Source: Cryptomeria japonica
Taxonomy: Eukaryota > Streptophyta > Pinopsida > Cupressales > Cupressaceae
Length of the DNA stretch: 64,000 bases
Assembly (NCBI RefSeq): GCF_030272615.1
Contig: NC_081410.1
Span: 145,634,349-145,698,348, forward strand
Direction: 5' to 3'
In this document: positions 46,220 to 57,497 of the stretch, piece by piece
How the letters are laid out: each line of letters starts with the position of its first letter
Position numbering within the stretch: position 1 is the first letter of the stretch
Position numbers and translations under genes: made by a program
The notes under the pieces: generated by a model
Told to the model about the DNA's origin: nothing
Database searches by the model: none
The model's input: the letters and a program-made list of their open reading frames with translations, nothing else

Positions 46220-47429
46220 GTGTTCAACTACTTAAAAGACTGTCACACAAAAAAGAAGACATGTTTTGTAATGTTGTTGTTGCAATGCTAATAATGTGTA
46301 ATACTCTTTTTATTTCCCCAAATTCAAATGGTGTAATCAACTCTTTTACAAGTTTCACACCTTTGTGTTGGTTGGATATGGCACCAATGGCAATGCATCG
46401 CTCAGTGAGACAAAAGATTAAAAGTCCCCAAGTGGATACTTTAGGAATGTTATAAGCTAACTAGTCTAATGTCACTATTTACACCAAGATTCATTGTACA
46501 CCATTCTTTACAATAAGGAAAAGGAGACCCCATTTATGATGGAATTGTTGCCAACCATAGTCATTATATTATAATTGTTATAAATTCACAATTGGAGACA
46601 TAGGGTGGGGTTTCTCTCGAGTTATCTTGATGTTGAAAGAAATTTTTTAGCAAGAAAGAAACTTGTATCTTGATAATGTGAACTAGGTAAATTCACATCT
46701 AAGTGCACTTGCTTGATTAGGCTTTAGGGAGAGGGGTAATAATACTCAAATCACTTAGCCCTAGTGCTTCTAATCAAGTTTTAGGATAAGGAAAATTTAT
46801 TAGAATTTTAAGGAAAGAAAGATGAACAAAAGTGTTCTTAATGCCTTTAATTAAATCACATGGATCCACAAAATGATGAAATGTATGTTTACAAGTAATC
46901 ATATGCTCCTAAGCGTGGATTCTAGTGGTGAGGTTTATTCCTCCATCCCCATCTAATTTTACTAGACCTAACTTTTTTTATTACCCTTCTACCCTAGGTG
47001 AGTGACCATGTTAATGTCTCAGGGATTTAAATTTGTAGTTGAGCCAAAGAATATGGAGTAGTTTGCATTGGTAAATTTTGATCAGCTTAGACATTTTTGG
47101 ATAAAGGATTTAGGAAAGGCCTTAAGTTGTCATCTTGGAGGATGATAAAAGCCCATAGTTGTTTGAAGACAAGTCACCTTGGGTGTTAAGGAACATATTA
47201 ATCACACAACCTTTAATTGAAGTTATTCTTATCTCAATAAATTATTGTGCAATGCCCTTTAATTTTACGAAACATGTAGTATCTCTCAGGATCATACACT
47301 AATGGTCTTGATATAAATTATAATAATAATGTTCATTATTTAAAGATCAATAGTTCATGCAACCTAGCTATTTCAAAATATTATTCCATCCTTCTTGATG
47401 TTATCACCTAAACCTTCACCCTATGCTAA
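46220..47429. other. no gene recognised
   Basis: Flank of element D towards element E. Open frames are short and without domains. The boundary with the E LTR is not determined, so part of this stretch may still belong to that LTR. Confidence 0.45.
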
Positions 47430-48988
47430 GCTATCAACTCACTAGGTTTGTGACACATGGGAACACTCCTAGGCCTGTGGGTTGCCTAGGTTTGCAGTGA
47501 GCCTCCACATAAAGTTGGTTCTTATGGGCCTTACCTAAATATAACTGATGCACTGCAAAAAGGATGTTAGGAAACACACAAGACAAAACATTAGTGTTAA
47601 TTAATATCAACTGTAAATGAAATATGAAAGAAACTACAATCCTAAGCATGCATATCAAGAGAGATATCAAACATATTATGGAAACCATACAAAAATGGAG
47701 AAAAGACACAAAACACTCCCAAATGCTTGCCAACATGCTCATAGTTGCTCCTCCCTTGTTCCTCTCCTCTCCAAGTTCCACATGAGTGTAGTCCTCAACT
47801 TTTTGCACTACCATGGAAGTCTTATGGAAATTCAAGATTTATGAAAAATGATTAAAACATGGAAATACAAGCTAAATATGAGAAAGCCTAATTAAGCTAT
47901 ATTGATTTTAGCCAAAATAACAATTTAGATATGATTTGCTCCTAAAATGCTCTCTTAATTTTAGTATAGATTAGATGCATACAAGATTTCTGGATCTGGA
48001 TATGAAGGAAATAGGCTCTATTTATAGGAAAAATAGAGAAATGGATGGTTGAGATTGACTAATCTCAACAAGAGTCAGGATTGATGGGTTTATGATCCAT
48101 GTGAGGGTTTTCAACCCAATCCCAGAATGACAAATGTCAACATGAGATGGCTTGAGAGGAGAGGGAAGAAGCATTAAATGCTTGAAATGACATGAAGGTT
48201 AGCTTGGGGGGTAAGGTTAGGCTTAAGTTGAATGAATAAAGCCATTATCCAATAAATAATGCCTTTATCCAATGGATAAACTCTTGTGCAAGAGTTAGTG
48301 GGGATAACCATGGTCAAAGAAATGAATGCTTGAAGAGACCCATGAGTTAAATGGAGGTTGAGTTAGAGGGAAAGTCTCTAACCATGTGGGTGAGTTGAGT
48401 TAACCATTAATGATTATGTAAGAGACATAAATGGTCATGTAAGAACCATTAATGGTTTGGAAGACTTTAGGGGTTAACTTGTTGGAGACATAAAGCATTA
48501 AATTCTTTTCAAAGACTTTGGAGGCTTTGAGAAGTGACAATAATTAGGGGATGGGTTTAGGCTAATTAGGAATGGTTTAGAAGAATCTAGAATGGGTTTA
48601 GGATGCAAGTGGGTTTGGTGGGTGAGGAAAAATAGGATTTTAATTAAAATAAAATTAATTTATTTCAGCAAAATAGGTGCAACTTGCATTTGTAGGAGAA
48701 TGCAAGTGGGGGGGGGTGGTATTTTAGGGATTTTAAATAAATAAATATTTATTTATTTAATGTAGGAAAGGGGTTAAATTAAACAAATATGTTTTATTCA
48801 TTTAATTGATTTATAGTGTGGCTTAATGAATTAGTTTAAATAAATTGAATAATTTATTTAGTTAATATAAGAAGAGGTTGAAGATGAATTAATTGAATAT
48901 TAATTTAATTAACTGATTATTGATGGTTAAGTAATCAAATAAATAGTAAATATTCATTTAATTAAGTGGACAGATTTGTGTGACTACA
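47430..48988 (-). repeat. 3' LTR of element E (left edge undetermined)
   Basis: The minus strand starts TGTAGTCACACAAATC at 48988 right after the polypurine tract. An AT-rich U3 with runs of ATTTATTTAATT (48640-48960) leads to a TATA box CTATAAATAGAGCC near 48011-48026. The far end cannot be fixed without the 5' copy. The given start is an estimate. Confidence 0.6.
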
Positions 48989-49005
48989 TTTGCCCCTCTT
49001 TGAGA
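48989..49005 (-). other. polypurine tract of element E
   Basis: TCTCAAAGAGGGGCAAA on the minus strand, directly followed by the LTR start TGTAGTC. Confidence 0.8.
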
Positions 49006-49746
49006 TGGTGCGGTTTATCACGTTGTTTCAAAGAAATAAAAATAGGTGTGAAGAAATATACCCCATAAATGTTAATTTAGTAGGTGGTATGCCCCCTCGA
49101 GAGATGGGCCGATTTTTTTTGAAAAGTCGGGCGGTCTCTCGAAAAAGAGAAAGAAGTTGGGGGGAGGGAGAATAGAAGAAATTAGAAATAATGGTGAAAT
49201 AATGGGAGAAAAACAAAGTGAAGACAGAGAAATGGCAATCCTCGAAAGTACACGAGGGTCACGCTGCAAATGTAGTGTGTGATTTTGATTGATACTGTAC
49301 AATTGATCAAAATTGGCTAGACAATTTGGTGCAATCAGTTTAATTTCCCTGGTTGAGTCAAAGTGTGACAATTGATGTTAGTTGTTCACTTGGACAAGAT
49401 AAAGTCTGAGTAAGTGAGTCAAAGTGACCTGTTGTGACTTTGACAATTGATGTAATTGCCCGATGAAGTCAAGGTATCTGAAGCAAAATACTCATTGAGA
49501 CTTGAGACAATTGATGTAATTGTTCATTTTGATTATGTTTGATTGGTTGATCAATTGATAGTGTTTGTGTTGTAGGTTGTAGTATAGGTTTTCCATAATC
49601 GGTTACTTGTTGAGACCCGAAGATACTTGATTGAAAAGTATCTATTGATAGTCTAGGTGTGCGTGAGTTGATGTACCTGTGTAGACAGAGTAAATGTGTA
49701 GGATGACCTAGGATGGGAAACACAACCCTCCCTAGTTAGAGATGGA
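49006..49746 (-). other. 3' spacer of element E, distal part
   Basis: Non-coding. It contains repeated phrases GACAATTGATGTAATTG (49440-49520) and TCAAAGTG. It continues beyond element C at 57493. Confidence 0.6.
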
Positions 49747-49751
49747 CAATG
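49747..49751. repeat. left target-site duplication of element C
   Basis: CAATG next to LTR start TGATGAATAC, repeated at 57493-57497. Confidence 0.9.
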
Positions 49752-50894
49752 TGATGAATACAAAGAGGGGGGGGTGAATTAGTATGCCAAAAATCTTTGC
49801 ACTTAAACACTTTGCAAGACTAATAGTAAACTGGTAAAATAGTTTAGCAGACAAACCGGTTAGCACACATTCAAACCAAATAGCAAATAATACATTCACC
49901 AAAAGAAGCACAAATACCATAACACAAGAGATTTTGACGTGGAAACCCAAATGGGAAAAACCATGGTGAGATGGAACTCACAAGTAACTATCTACAGAAT
50001 AGGAACCAGACCTGTTAAGGTCAGACTGGTTAAGGTCTTACAATGTTCTTTATCAGAACAGATCCTGTTAGGAATCTCAATCTCTATTAGGAGATAAGTC
50101 CGATTAAAGACTACCTTGCTAGAGGATTTTAGATCCACAGATGTGAACCACCTTGTTAGAGGATTTACAAAAGGCTTTTGGGCCTACCTTGTTAAGGGCT
50201 ACAGACTTGTCAAAGATGTGAGTAGTCAACAAGTGAGTGATCTAGAAAATAGCATAGATTGCTTGGTTAGATCCTTGATAGCTCGTTCCTAATGCATTCT
50301 AGCATTACTTCAGTCTTCTACACATTCATACTCTCTCTGATTCCTCAACCACCTTAAACCCTAGCAACAATATCAGCTTCACCAATAACAACAACCTAAA
50401 ACCCTAGATATGATGTCCTTATAAAGGAATCTGATTTCATGTCGGTCCAATAGGATTACAATCCAATTCCCTAGGTTCAATGAACTTGGACATACTTGGT
50501 AACATGACACACAAAGCACCGTTAAAGTGTCGGCACCATCAAACAATCGGTGGATGGTAACTCATCCCAAAAATGTCGGTTGGCAACTCATCACAGAGTA
50601 TTATCGGTTCATACAAAATACCGGTTCAAGCAAAATGTCGGTTGCCGGTTTGACAAAATGAAGACTAGAAAATATGTGTTATGCCGCTTTGATCCTTCGA
50701 ACCGCTTGGGGTTAACATGCCGCTTCAGACCGGTAAGTACATTCTGCAAAACACCAATAGTCTAACGACTATAATGCATCATACTGGTTGCAACATATTT
50801 TGGTTGAGCTTAAACTTATACATACAAAAATGATCTCAATGCAAGTGTGTGTCCATAAATGACAATCACAACATAATCATCAAAGATGCCAACA
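49752..50894 (-). repeat. 3' LTR of element C
   Basis: 1143 bp. The minus strand starts TGTTGGCATCTTTG and ends GTATTCATCA. A G run on + (49765-49773) near the end is shared with A and B. It contains reiterated TCGGTT/ACCGGTT motifs (50550-50740). Confidence 0.93.
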
Positions 50895-51120
50895 ATCTCC
50901 CCCTTTGGCATTGATGGTAACACTTAGGAAAAAAAAATTTTGACATCTAAGTGTTTTACAACAAAATCATGCCATTAGCAAAATTGCTCCCCATAGGCAT
51001 ATACACTATCCCTTTAACAATACAATGTATAACTATTTTGCATATAGAGGTATCAGAGCATACATCAAAATTTTAAATACCAGATACTTCTCTCCCTTAG
51101 AATACTTCTCCCCCTTTGCC
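50895..51120 (-). other. two polypurine tracts of element C
   Basis: CCAAAGGGGGAGAT (50895-50908) abuts the 3' LTR and GGCAAAGGGGGAGAA lies at 51106-51120. The first follows GTTACCATCAATG. Confidence 0.8.
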
Positions 51121-51181
51121 AACAATGACAAAGTATAGTTGAACAACCCCTGTTTCCATTTGGTATTAAAATAATAAAAGT

Positions 51182-54100
51182 TTATGACAATAAGGAATAA
51201 AACCCGTCAAAAACAGATTTAAAGTCCTGCAAGAATTGTTTCATAGATAAAGACCAAGACTCAAGTAGGGAGGTGGCTACGTCTTTCTCTGTTTGCATTT
51301 GTGAGACATGTTCTTCCATGGCATCAATTGTGCTCATCTCCTGTGTCACTGTTAAGGCATCCAGATTTAGATAGCACTTCTCAAGAATTTGTAGACGTGG
51401 GAGTAGAACCAGTTGTAGCTCCTACAAATCTTGAGATCGGGTGCGGATCTCATGCTCCATTTTTGCTGTCTGGATGTGAAATCGGTGAACAGTTTGCCCA
51501 TAGGCTGTAAAGGAGTCATAAGGCGGCTTGAATGTGCTCATGTAGGACTGCAAGTCATATTGAAGCTTTTGCTTCTATGCAAGCACATCGTCACATAACA
51601 GATGGGGTTGGAAAATCTTGTTGAGTAGAAGATTCCCCTCATCCAGAGAATCCCTTATATCCTTTTGTGCTTTTTGGAGTTCAGTCTGAAGCCCATTTAA
51701 CTTCTTCACCATAGCAATATTTAGAGCCTTTTGATGCTCTTTATTAGCATTTGCCTCTATTACCTCTTCTAAGCTCTGCACTTGATCATCTACTACTGTG
51801 CATAGGAGCTTTAGTTGTGCCAGTGATGAGTCGGTACTGGGGAGGTTTGTATCGGGTAACAAATTGGTAAGAGTGTCCACCGCAGCTTGGATCACATCTT
51901 CCTCCTTCCTCCTTAACAGCTCAAGGCATTCTTGAGCAACCTTGATGCTCTGTAGTAGCTCCATTTCACTTGCAGATTGGAGGTCAATGGGACTGGTGAG
52001 GTCAGTCGGTTTGGCTTGACTGTCGATTGCCTTAGGTGTCTCCATCTACGTGCTCTTTGCTGCTTCTCCTGCCTTGTCCTCCTCTGTTTTCTTCCTTGCC
52101 ACTTCTCTTCTCTTTTCCTCTTCCTTCTCTTCCTCTTCCTTCTTCCTTTTCTCTATTTCCTTCTGCTTCTCCTCTGCCTTCTTCTTTTCTGCTTCCTTTC
52201 GCTTCTCCTCTTCCTTTCTCTTCTTCTCATCCTATTCCTCTTTCTTCTTCCTTACATCTTCTTGTTTCTTTTTCTCTTCTTCATCCTTCTTCTTTTTCTC
52301 CTCTTCATCTTTCTTCTTCTTCTCCTCTTCATCCTTTTTCTTCTTCTCTTCTTCATCCTTCTTCTTCTTCTCCTCTTCATCTTTCTTCTTCTTCTCCTCT
52401 TCATCCTTTTTCTTCTTTTCTTCTGCATCCTTCTTCTTCTTCTCTTCTTCATCTTTCTTCTTCTCTTCTTCATCCTTCTTCTTCTTCTCCTCTTCATTCT
52501 TCTTCTCCTCCGCTTGCTTCTTTGCTTCCTCCTTTTTGTCCTCTGTCTCCTTTTGCTTTACTTCCTTTTTTGCCTGCTTCTCCTAACCTGTAGCTTTCGA
52601 TGGTGTACCTTGAGCAATATCTTCTCCATCCAGAGCATCGACATCAATAGTGTTGATAGGTTCAACAACAGGGTTTCCTTCATCATCAAACACTTCATCC
52701 GGTTTTGTTATTACCAGTTCTTGCTCAGCCTTCCGGTTGGTTTCAGCTACTCGATGCATCTTCAAAGCTTCTAGAGCAAGGGTGTGTATATTCTTGAGCA
52801 CTTCTTTACCCTTCCCTTCCAGTAACAGGAGTCTTCTTCTTCTCATGAAGAAGAGGCCTTTGTATTTGTTCATTACTTCAAATAGTTCCGAATTTGATAC
52901 ATCAGGAAAGTGTTCAGCAAAAACTTTTTCTCTCATTTCCTGTTCCTGCTCTATGGCAATGTGCCATTTATTGTCTAAGGACTTATATAAAGAATCCAGT
53001 GTCTCAGATCTAATTTCTGAAGGCGACCGAACATTAACACATAAATACTAAATTATTTCCTTTTCAACCGCTTCCTTTTCATCATCATTGAAGTCATCAA
53101 AACAGTCAATTAAATCATTCAACAATTTTCTCTTAATGTTTTTGATAGTTCTTTGACAATGTGTCAAAGGTGTGTAGGAGGAGATGTCAATATTTACCGG
53201 TGTCGATGATGTCGGTTCATTCTTTGTCTTTGTGTCTTCTTTGGTTTTTCCTCAGACACAATGTCTTTTGAGTCTGGAGAGGTATTCCTTGTCTTCCTCT
53301 TTCTCTCAAACACTTTAGCAGGTGCCGCTTCAGATTTCTTTTTAGCTGGTGACCGCTTGGTAACTGTAGGACTGGTTGTAGTAGCCGATGCCAATGCTAA
53401 AGGCACTACTTTTGCCTTCTTCAGTGAAGGTTCTTTTCCTTTCTTTGCTAAGGGTTCCTCAACTAGTGTTATCCTTTCTAGGTAGGTGCTGGTTCTTTTT
53501 GCCTTTGGATCAAGCGGTGAGGCAATAAGGGTAGAGGCATATTCTTCCAGCATATCATTCATTACCTCATAGCCCATAGGCTCCATTTCCCCCTGTCTAG
53601 GCTCAACAACCTCCATTATGCATTGATCCACTTTAATGGTGAAACATATATCATCTTCATATTTCTTGACAATATCACCTGATATTCTCACCCTCTGACT
53701 CATTTTGCGTCTGAACTCATCAAAGTACTTGTTCAAAACTTCAGGGTAACTGGTTCCAACTACTTGAATGCTTTCCTTGATTTGCTTGGTTACCAGTTGG
53801 TCAGAAGACCACTGGACATCACCTACTCCTGGAAAGTAGCCTTGGAAGTAAAAGAATAACCCAACCAGTAGTTGTCCAAACTTGAACCTCAATGCATTAT
53901 CCTGTTTGATTGATTTCAGATTCAATAGAAGTTGCCTTTGCATACCGGTGCATAGGTCAAATGATGCATCCTCCTTGATCATCCGGTAAGTGGCATTTAC
54001 CATTGCAACAGATACATAATTAATTTTGCTGGCTGAGAACGTTTGGTATCCAATCACCATACATGCATATTTCACCAGATCATCCTTGATAGAATTGACG

Positions 54101-54579
54101 GTCATACCTCACAAGTCGCTCACTGAACTGGTGAGTTTGGACATTTCAGTTTTGCTTACCGTCCTTAGGGCTGGCACTTCCCCTGTATTGCAGAAACTGA
54201 TAATGACATGAATTGCTTGTGGTGTTATATCATGTGTTCTTTCCAAGTACATCTTGTCACCATGAACTCTGCTTAGAATGATCCTAATGTGATCATCTGT
54301 GAAATCCTCAAGGAAATAAACAACATTGTGGAGCTTCTTCTTCTCCAAGATACTATACTCTGGTTTGATCTTTTTATCTTGTCCACAAAACAAACCTAGC
54401 TACGAGTGAATTGATAGAGACCCTAGGTCTTCTATTTTATTGTCTATGTAATCTGAGATTCCCTCTTCTACTATCACACCAACTGGAACTTGTGATAGGG
54501 CATTATATCTACACTTGCGTTGAATAAAGCTTGTTGAATCTACAGATGTACTAGAGCTAGTATGGGATGCAGAAGCCAT
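51182..54579 (-). pseudogene. second frame (ORF2) of element C, function unknown
   Basis: The start codon at 54579 gives MASASHTSSSTSVDS, similar in style to B's start. Stops break it near 54400, 54107, 53040, 52580, 52230, 52045, 51575 and 51430, and the frame changes near 53200. N-terminal part (54579-53560): KIKPEYSILEKKKL, RIILSRVHG, ACMVIGYQTFSASKINYVSV and FKFGQLLVGLFFYFQGYFPG, which aligns with element B's frame. Middle (53500-53190): Lys-rich, APAKVFERKRKTR, possibly a nuclear signal. Then MREKVFAEHFPDVSN and an acidic region. Then a highly charged helix with about ten KKKKDEEE repeats (52500-52250). The C-terminus is helical (LLRRKEEDVIQAAVDTLTNL). Total about 1100 codons. It resembles no pol domain. 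Its role could be structural or in recruiting helper enzymes, which is speculation. Confidence 0.78.
52250..52505 (-). repeat. 24-bp repeat array coding KKKKDEEE
   Basis: About ten copies of an eight-codon unit (minus strand GAAGAGGAGAAGAAGAAGAAAGAT with variants). Flanking sequence to 52090 is a looser Lys/Glu-rich extension. On + it reads as C/T-rich and produces long Ser- or Leu-rich frames that are artefacts. The coded peptide would be a single very charged alpha helix. Confidence 0.88.
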
Positions 54580-55024
54580 GATAGAAACTGAAAACTCAAA
54601 AAATACCTTTCGAAAAACATGAATTTAGGGCTTTCAGATTCTTCTCCATCTAACACTCCGACGGTTGCAGAATCACTGCTTTGCGTTCTTCACTTGACCG
54701 TTTGCAATTTGAATTTGAGTCTCCTTGAAGATTCCTTAAATTCTCAAAATCGCAACACAAATCGCTTTGTCATCGCTCTGCACTTGAAAACCTCCTTCTC
54801 TTCAAAAACTAATTGTGAGAAACGATTTGAAAAAACCTTTTAAACACATTCCTCACCTACCGCAATAAATGCTCCACTATTAGGGCATAAACCCTAATTT
54901 GCCTTTTACCATTTTTGGTCTTCCGCCAAATGACAGGTATCGCATACTGGTTAAGGTCTTTTATCGGTGTAAACTGAGGGTTTGAAACATTTCGCCGTTT
55001 GCTCCCCCTAAGCTTTTCTGAAGA

Positions 55025-56301
55025 TTAGTTTGTTGGTTCCGTGATTTCCACACTAGGTGCAGAAATCGGTTCTTCTTGTAACACCGCTAGTTTCTTCTTC
55101 CAGGTTTTGTTCATATCCGATTGAATAGTGTCAACATCAATGTTTCCTCCTGGAGTGATCGGTATATCATCTGATATACTCTTTCTTGATCTACAGAATC
55201 TGGCAATGTGACCCAGTTTGTTGCAGTGATAGCAGACCAATCCAGGTGCTCTCTAGGGTCCATTGTTTGTGTTTCCATTCTTTCTTTTGTATGTTGCAGC
55301 AGTGTGACCATGGCCATGACAAATCCAACAGTTTTCTCTCCATCTGGTTGCCGCTTGATAGCCACTGCTTCTTGGCTGATGATTGAAGGCATTAAACCGA
55401 TTGTGATTCTGGTTCACAAAAGGTTCAGGACCAACTCCTTGGGTCCTTTGAGGATATCTTCTAGTGTTATTCATAACAAACCCGCATTCAGCTGCTCTAT
55501 GCCCAAACTTATTGCATGCATAACAATTACCATTGAATTTATAGGATCTAGGTTATTATTTAGAAAATAAGGAAAATTGTTGTAAGCCTTACTTCTACAC
55601 ACATTTGCAGTATGTCCTTCTTTAAGACAGTTAAAGCAAACAGGTTTAAACTTTTGCTTACCTTTATCCTTTGATGTCGGTTGTTTCTTTGATGTTCCAG
55701 CATTGGTACCAGATGTCTCACCTTCCTCATGATTGGAATAACCAAGTCCATTGGTATTCTTTGCCATTTTGGCAGATTCAAGCTTTTGCTCTAGCTTGAC
55801 AGTACTCTTGTTGAACTTAGCAAGTATTTCCTTTGACTCAGAGAGTTCTTTGGAAATAGCAGCATTTGTTTCCATTAGGTTTTCATTCTCAGAGATGGAA
55901 ATGTTCAGTTCTCCTTGCATGTCTTCCTTTTTCACTTTTCTCGCATGGAGTTGAGCAGTTTGGGCACTGATCTCTTGCTTCATCTTGGAGATTTCATGAT
56001 CCTTGTCTTTGACCAGATCTTCAGCTTTCCTCTGGTTCTCAAGCTCTTGGCACATTCAAATAGTCAGTCCTTCCAATTCTTTTCTCAGGTTGGAATTGGA
56101 TTCATTCATCTTTTCTACTTCTTGAATCAGGGCTTCCATGTTCGTTTCATTAGAGGAACTATTTTCAGATAGCTCCATCAACTTTTCTGTATGTTCTCTC
56201 CTTTTTGCTTGAGATGCCTTGTATTTGACCATAAGATCATCATAGGCTTGCTCAGACTGAGTGAGTTGATGAGTAAGTTCCCTCAATATGTATTCCCCCA
56301 T
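55025..56301 (-). pseudogene. coiled-coil/CCHC gag of element C
   Basis: ATG at 56301, 37 bases after the primer site, gives MGEYILRELTHQLTQSEQAY. A coiled coil runs to LEQKLESAKMAKNTNGLGY (about 55730), followed by a Lys/Thr linker and four knuckles: CFNCLKEGHTANVC, CYACNKFGHRAAEC, CWICHGHGHTAATY (last Cys to Tyr) and CYHCNKLGHIARFC (to about 55190). YKFNGxCxxCNKFGH is shared with B. As in B, no globular N-terminal gag domain precedes the coiled coil. The frame is broken by a stop at 56056 and shifts near 55560, 55460 and 55250. Confidence 0.87.
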
Positions 56302-56337
56302 ATCTCTTTCCAAGTGGTTAAACTTATAGAAAGGTAG

Positions 56338-56349
56338 GCTCTGATACCA
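56338..56349 (-). other. primer-binding site of element C
   Basis: TGGTATCAGAGC on the minus strand, an exact 12-base complement of the initiator Met tRNA end, two bases from the LTR. Confidence 0.92.
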
Positions 56350-56351
56350 AT

Positions 56352-57492
56352 TGATGAATACTAAGAGGGGGGGTGAATTAGTATGCCAAAAAATTTTGCA
56401 GTTAAACACTTTGCAAGACTAACAGTAAACTGGTAAAATAGTTTAGCAGACAAACTGGTTAGCACACATCCAAACCAAATAGCAAATAATGCATTCACCC
56501 ACAAAAGCACAAATACCATAACACAAGAGATTTTGACGTGGAAACCCAAATGGGAAAAACCACTGTGAGATGGAACTCACAAGTAACTATCTGCAGAATA
56601 GGAACCAGACCTGTTAAGGTCAGACCGGTTAAGGTCTTACAATGTTCTTTATCAGAATAGATCATGTTAGGAATCTCAATCTCTGTTAGGAGATAAGTCC
56701 GATTAAAGACTACCTTGCTAGAGGATTTTAGATCCACAGATGTGAACCACCTTGTTAGAGGATTTACAAAAGGCTTTTGGGCCTACCTTGTTAAGGGCTA
56801 CAGACTTGTCGAAGATGTGAGTAGTCAACAAGTGAGTGATCTAGAAAATAGCATAGATTGCTTGGTTAGATCCTTGATAGCTTGTTCCTAATGCATTCCA
56901 GCATTACTTCAGTCTTCTACACATTCATACTCTCTCTGATTCCTCAACCACCTTAAACCCTAGCAACAATATCAACTTCACCAATAACAAAAACCTAAAA
57001 CCCTAGACATGATGTCCTTATAAAGGAATCTGATTTCATGTCGGTCCAATAGGATTACAATCCAGTTCCCTAGGTTCAATGAAGCTGGACATACTTGGTA
57101 ACATGACACAAAAAGCACTGTTAAAGTGTCGGCACCATCAAACAATCGATGGATGGTAACTCATCACACAAATGTCAGTTGGCAACTCATCATAGAGTAT
57201 TACCGGTTCATACAAAATACCGGTTCATGAAAATGTCGGTTGCCAGTTTGGTAAAATGAAGACTGGGAAATATGTGTTATGCCGCTTTGATCCTTCGAAC
57301 CACTTGGGGTTAACATGCTGCTTCAGACCGGTAAGCACATTCTGCAAAACACCAATAGTCTAACGACTATAATGCATCATACTAGTTGCAACATATTTTG
57401 GTTGAGCTTAAACTTATACATACAAAAATGATCTCAATGCAAGTGTGTGTCCATCAATGAAAATCACAACATAATCATCAAAGATGCCAACA
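56352..57492 (-). repeat. 5' LTR of element C
   Basis: 1141 bp, direct repeat of 49752-50894. The right flank is CAATG at 57493-57497. Confidence 0.93.
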
Positions 57493-57497
57493 CAATG
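57493..57497. repeat. right target-site duplication of element C
   Basis: CAATG, identical to 49747-49751. Confidence 0.9.

Larger units (their letters stand above)
49752..57492 (-). mobile_element. element C: non-autonomous copia-type LTR element with a novel second frame
   Basis: 7.7 kb with a perfect 5-base duplication CAATG. On the minus strand: 5' LTR (57492-56352), exact iMet primer site, gag of coiled coil plus four zinc knuckles, a ~3.4 kb second frame, doubled polypurine tract, 3' LTR (50894-49752). No protease, integrase, RT or RNase H appears in any frame over the 5.46 kb interior. LTRs are about 95% identical by eye. It is inserted in the 3' spacer of element E in the same orientation. 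Confidence 0.93.

Noticed and set aside
46171-46455. 94-codon + frame crossing the edge of element D's LTR
   Set aside because: It begins inside the LTR and continues in the flank, so it cannot be an ancestral gene.
52252-52497. Arg/Lys-only frame on the minus strand
   Set aside because: It is the alternative frame of the same 24-bp array, without a start context or conserved neighbour.
52036-52593. Antifreeze- or mucin-like Ser/Pro protein
   Set aside because: Same array artefact as the other + frames over element C.
51977-52774. Leu/Phe-rich or Ser-rich long + strand frames that look like membrane or mucin proteins
   Set aside because: They are the complement of the KKKKDEEE-coding array of element C on the minus strand. 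The C/T-rich repeat keeps all + frames open.
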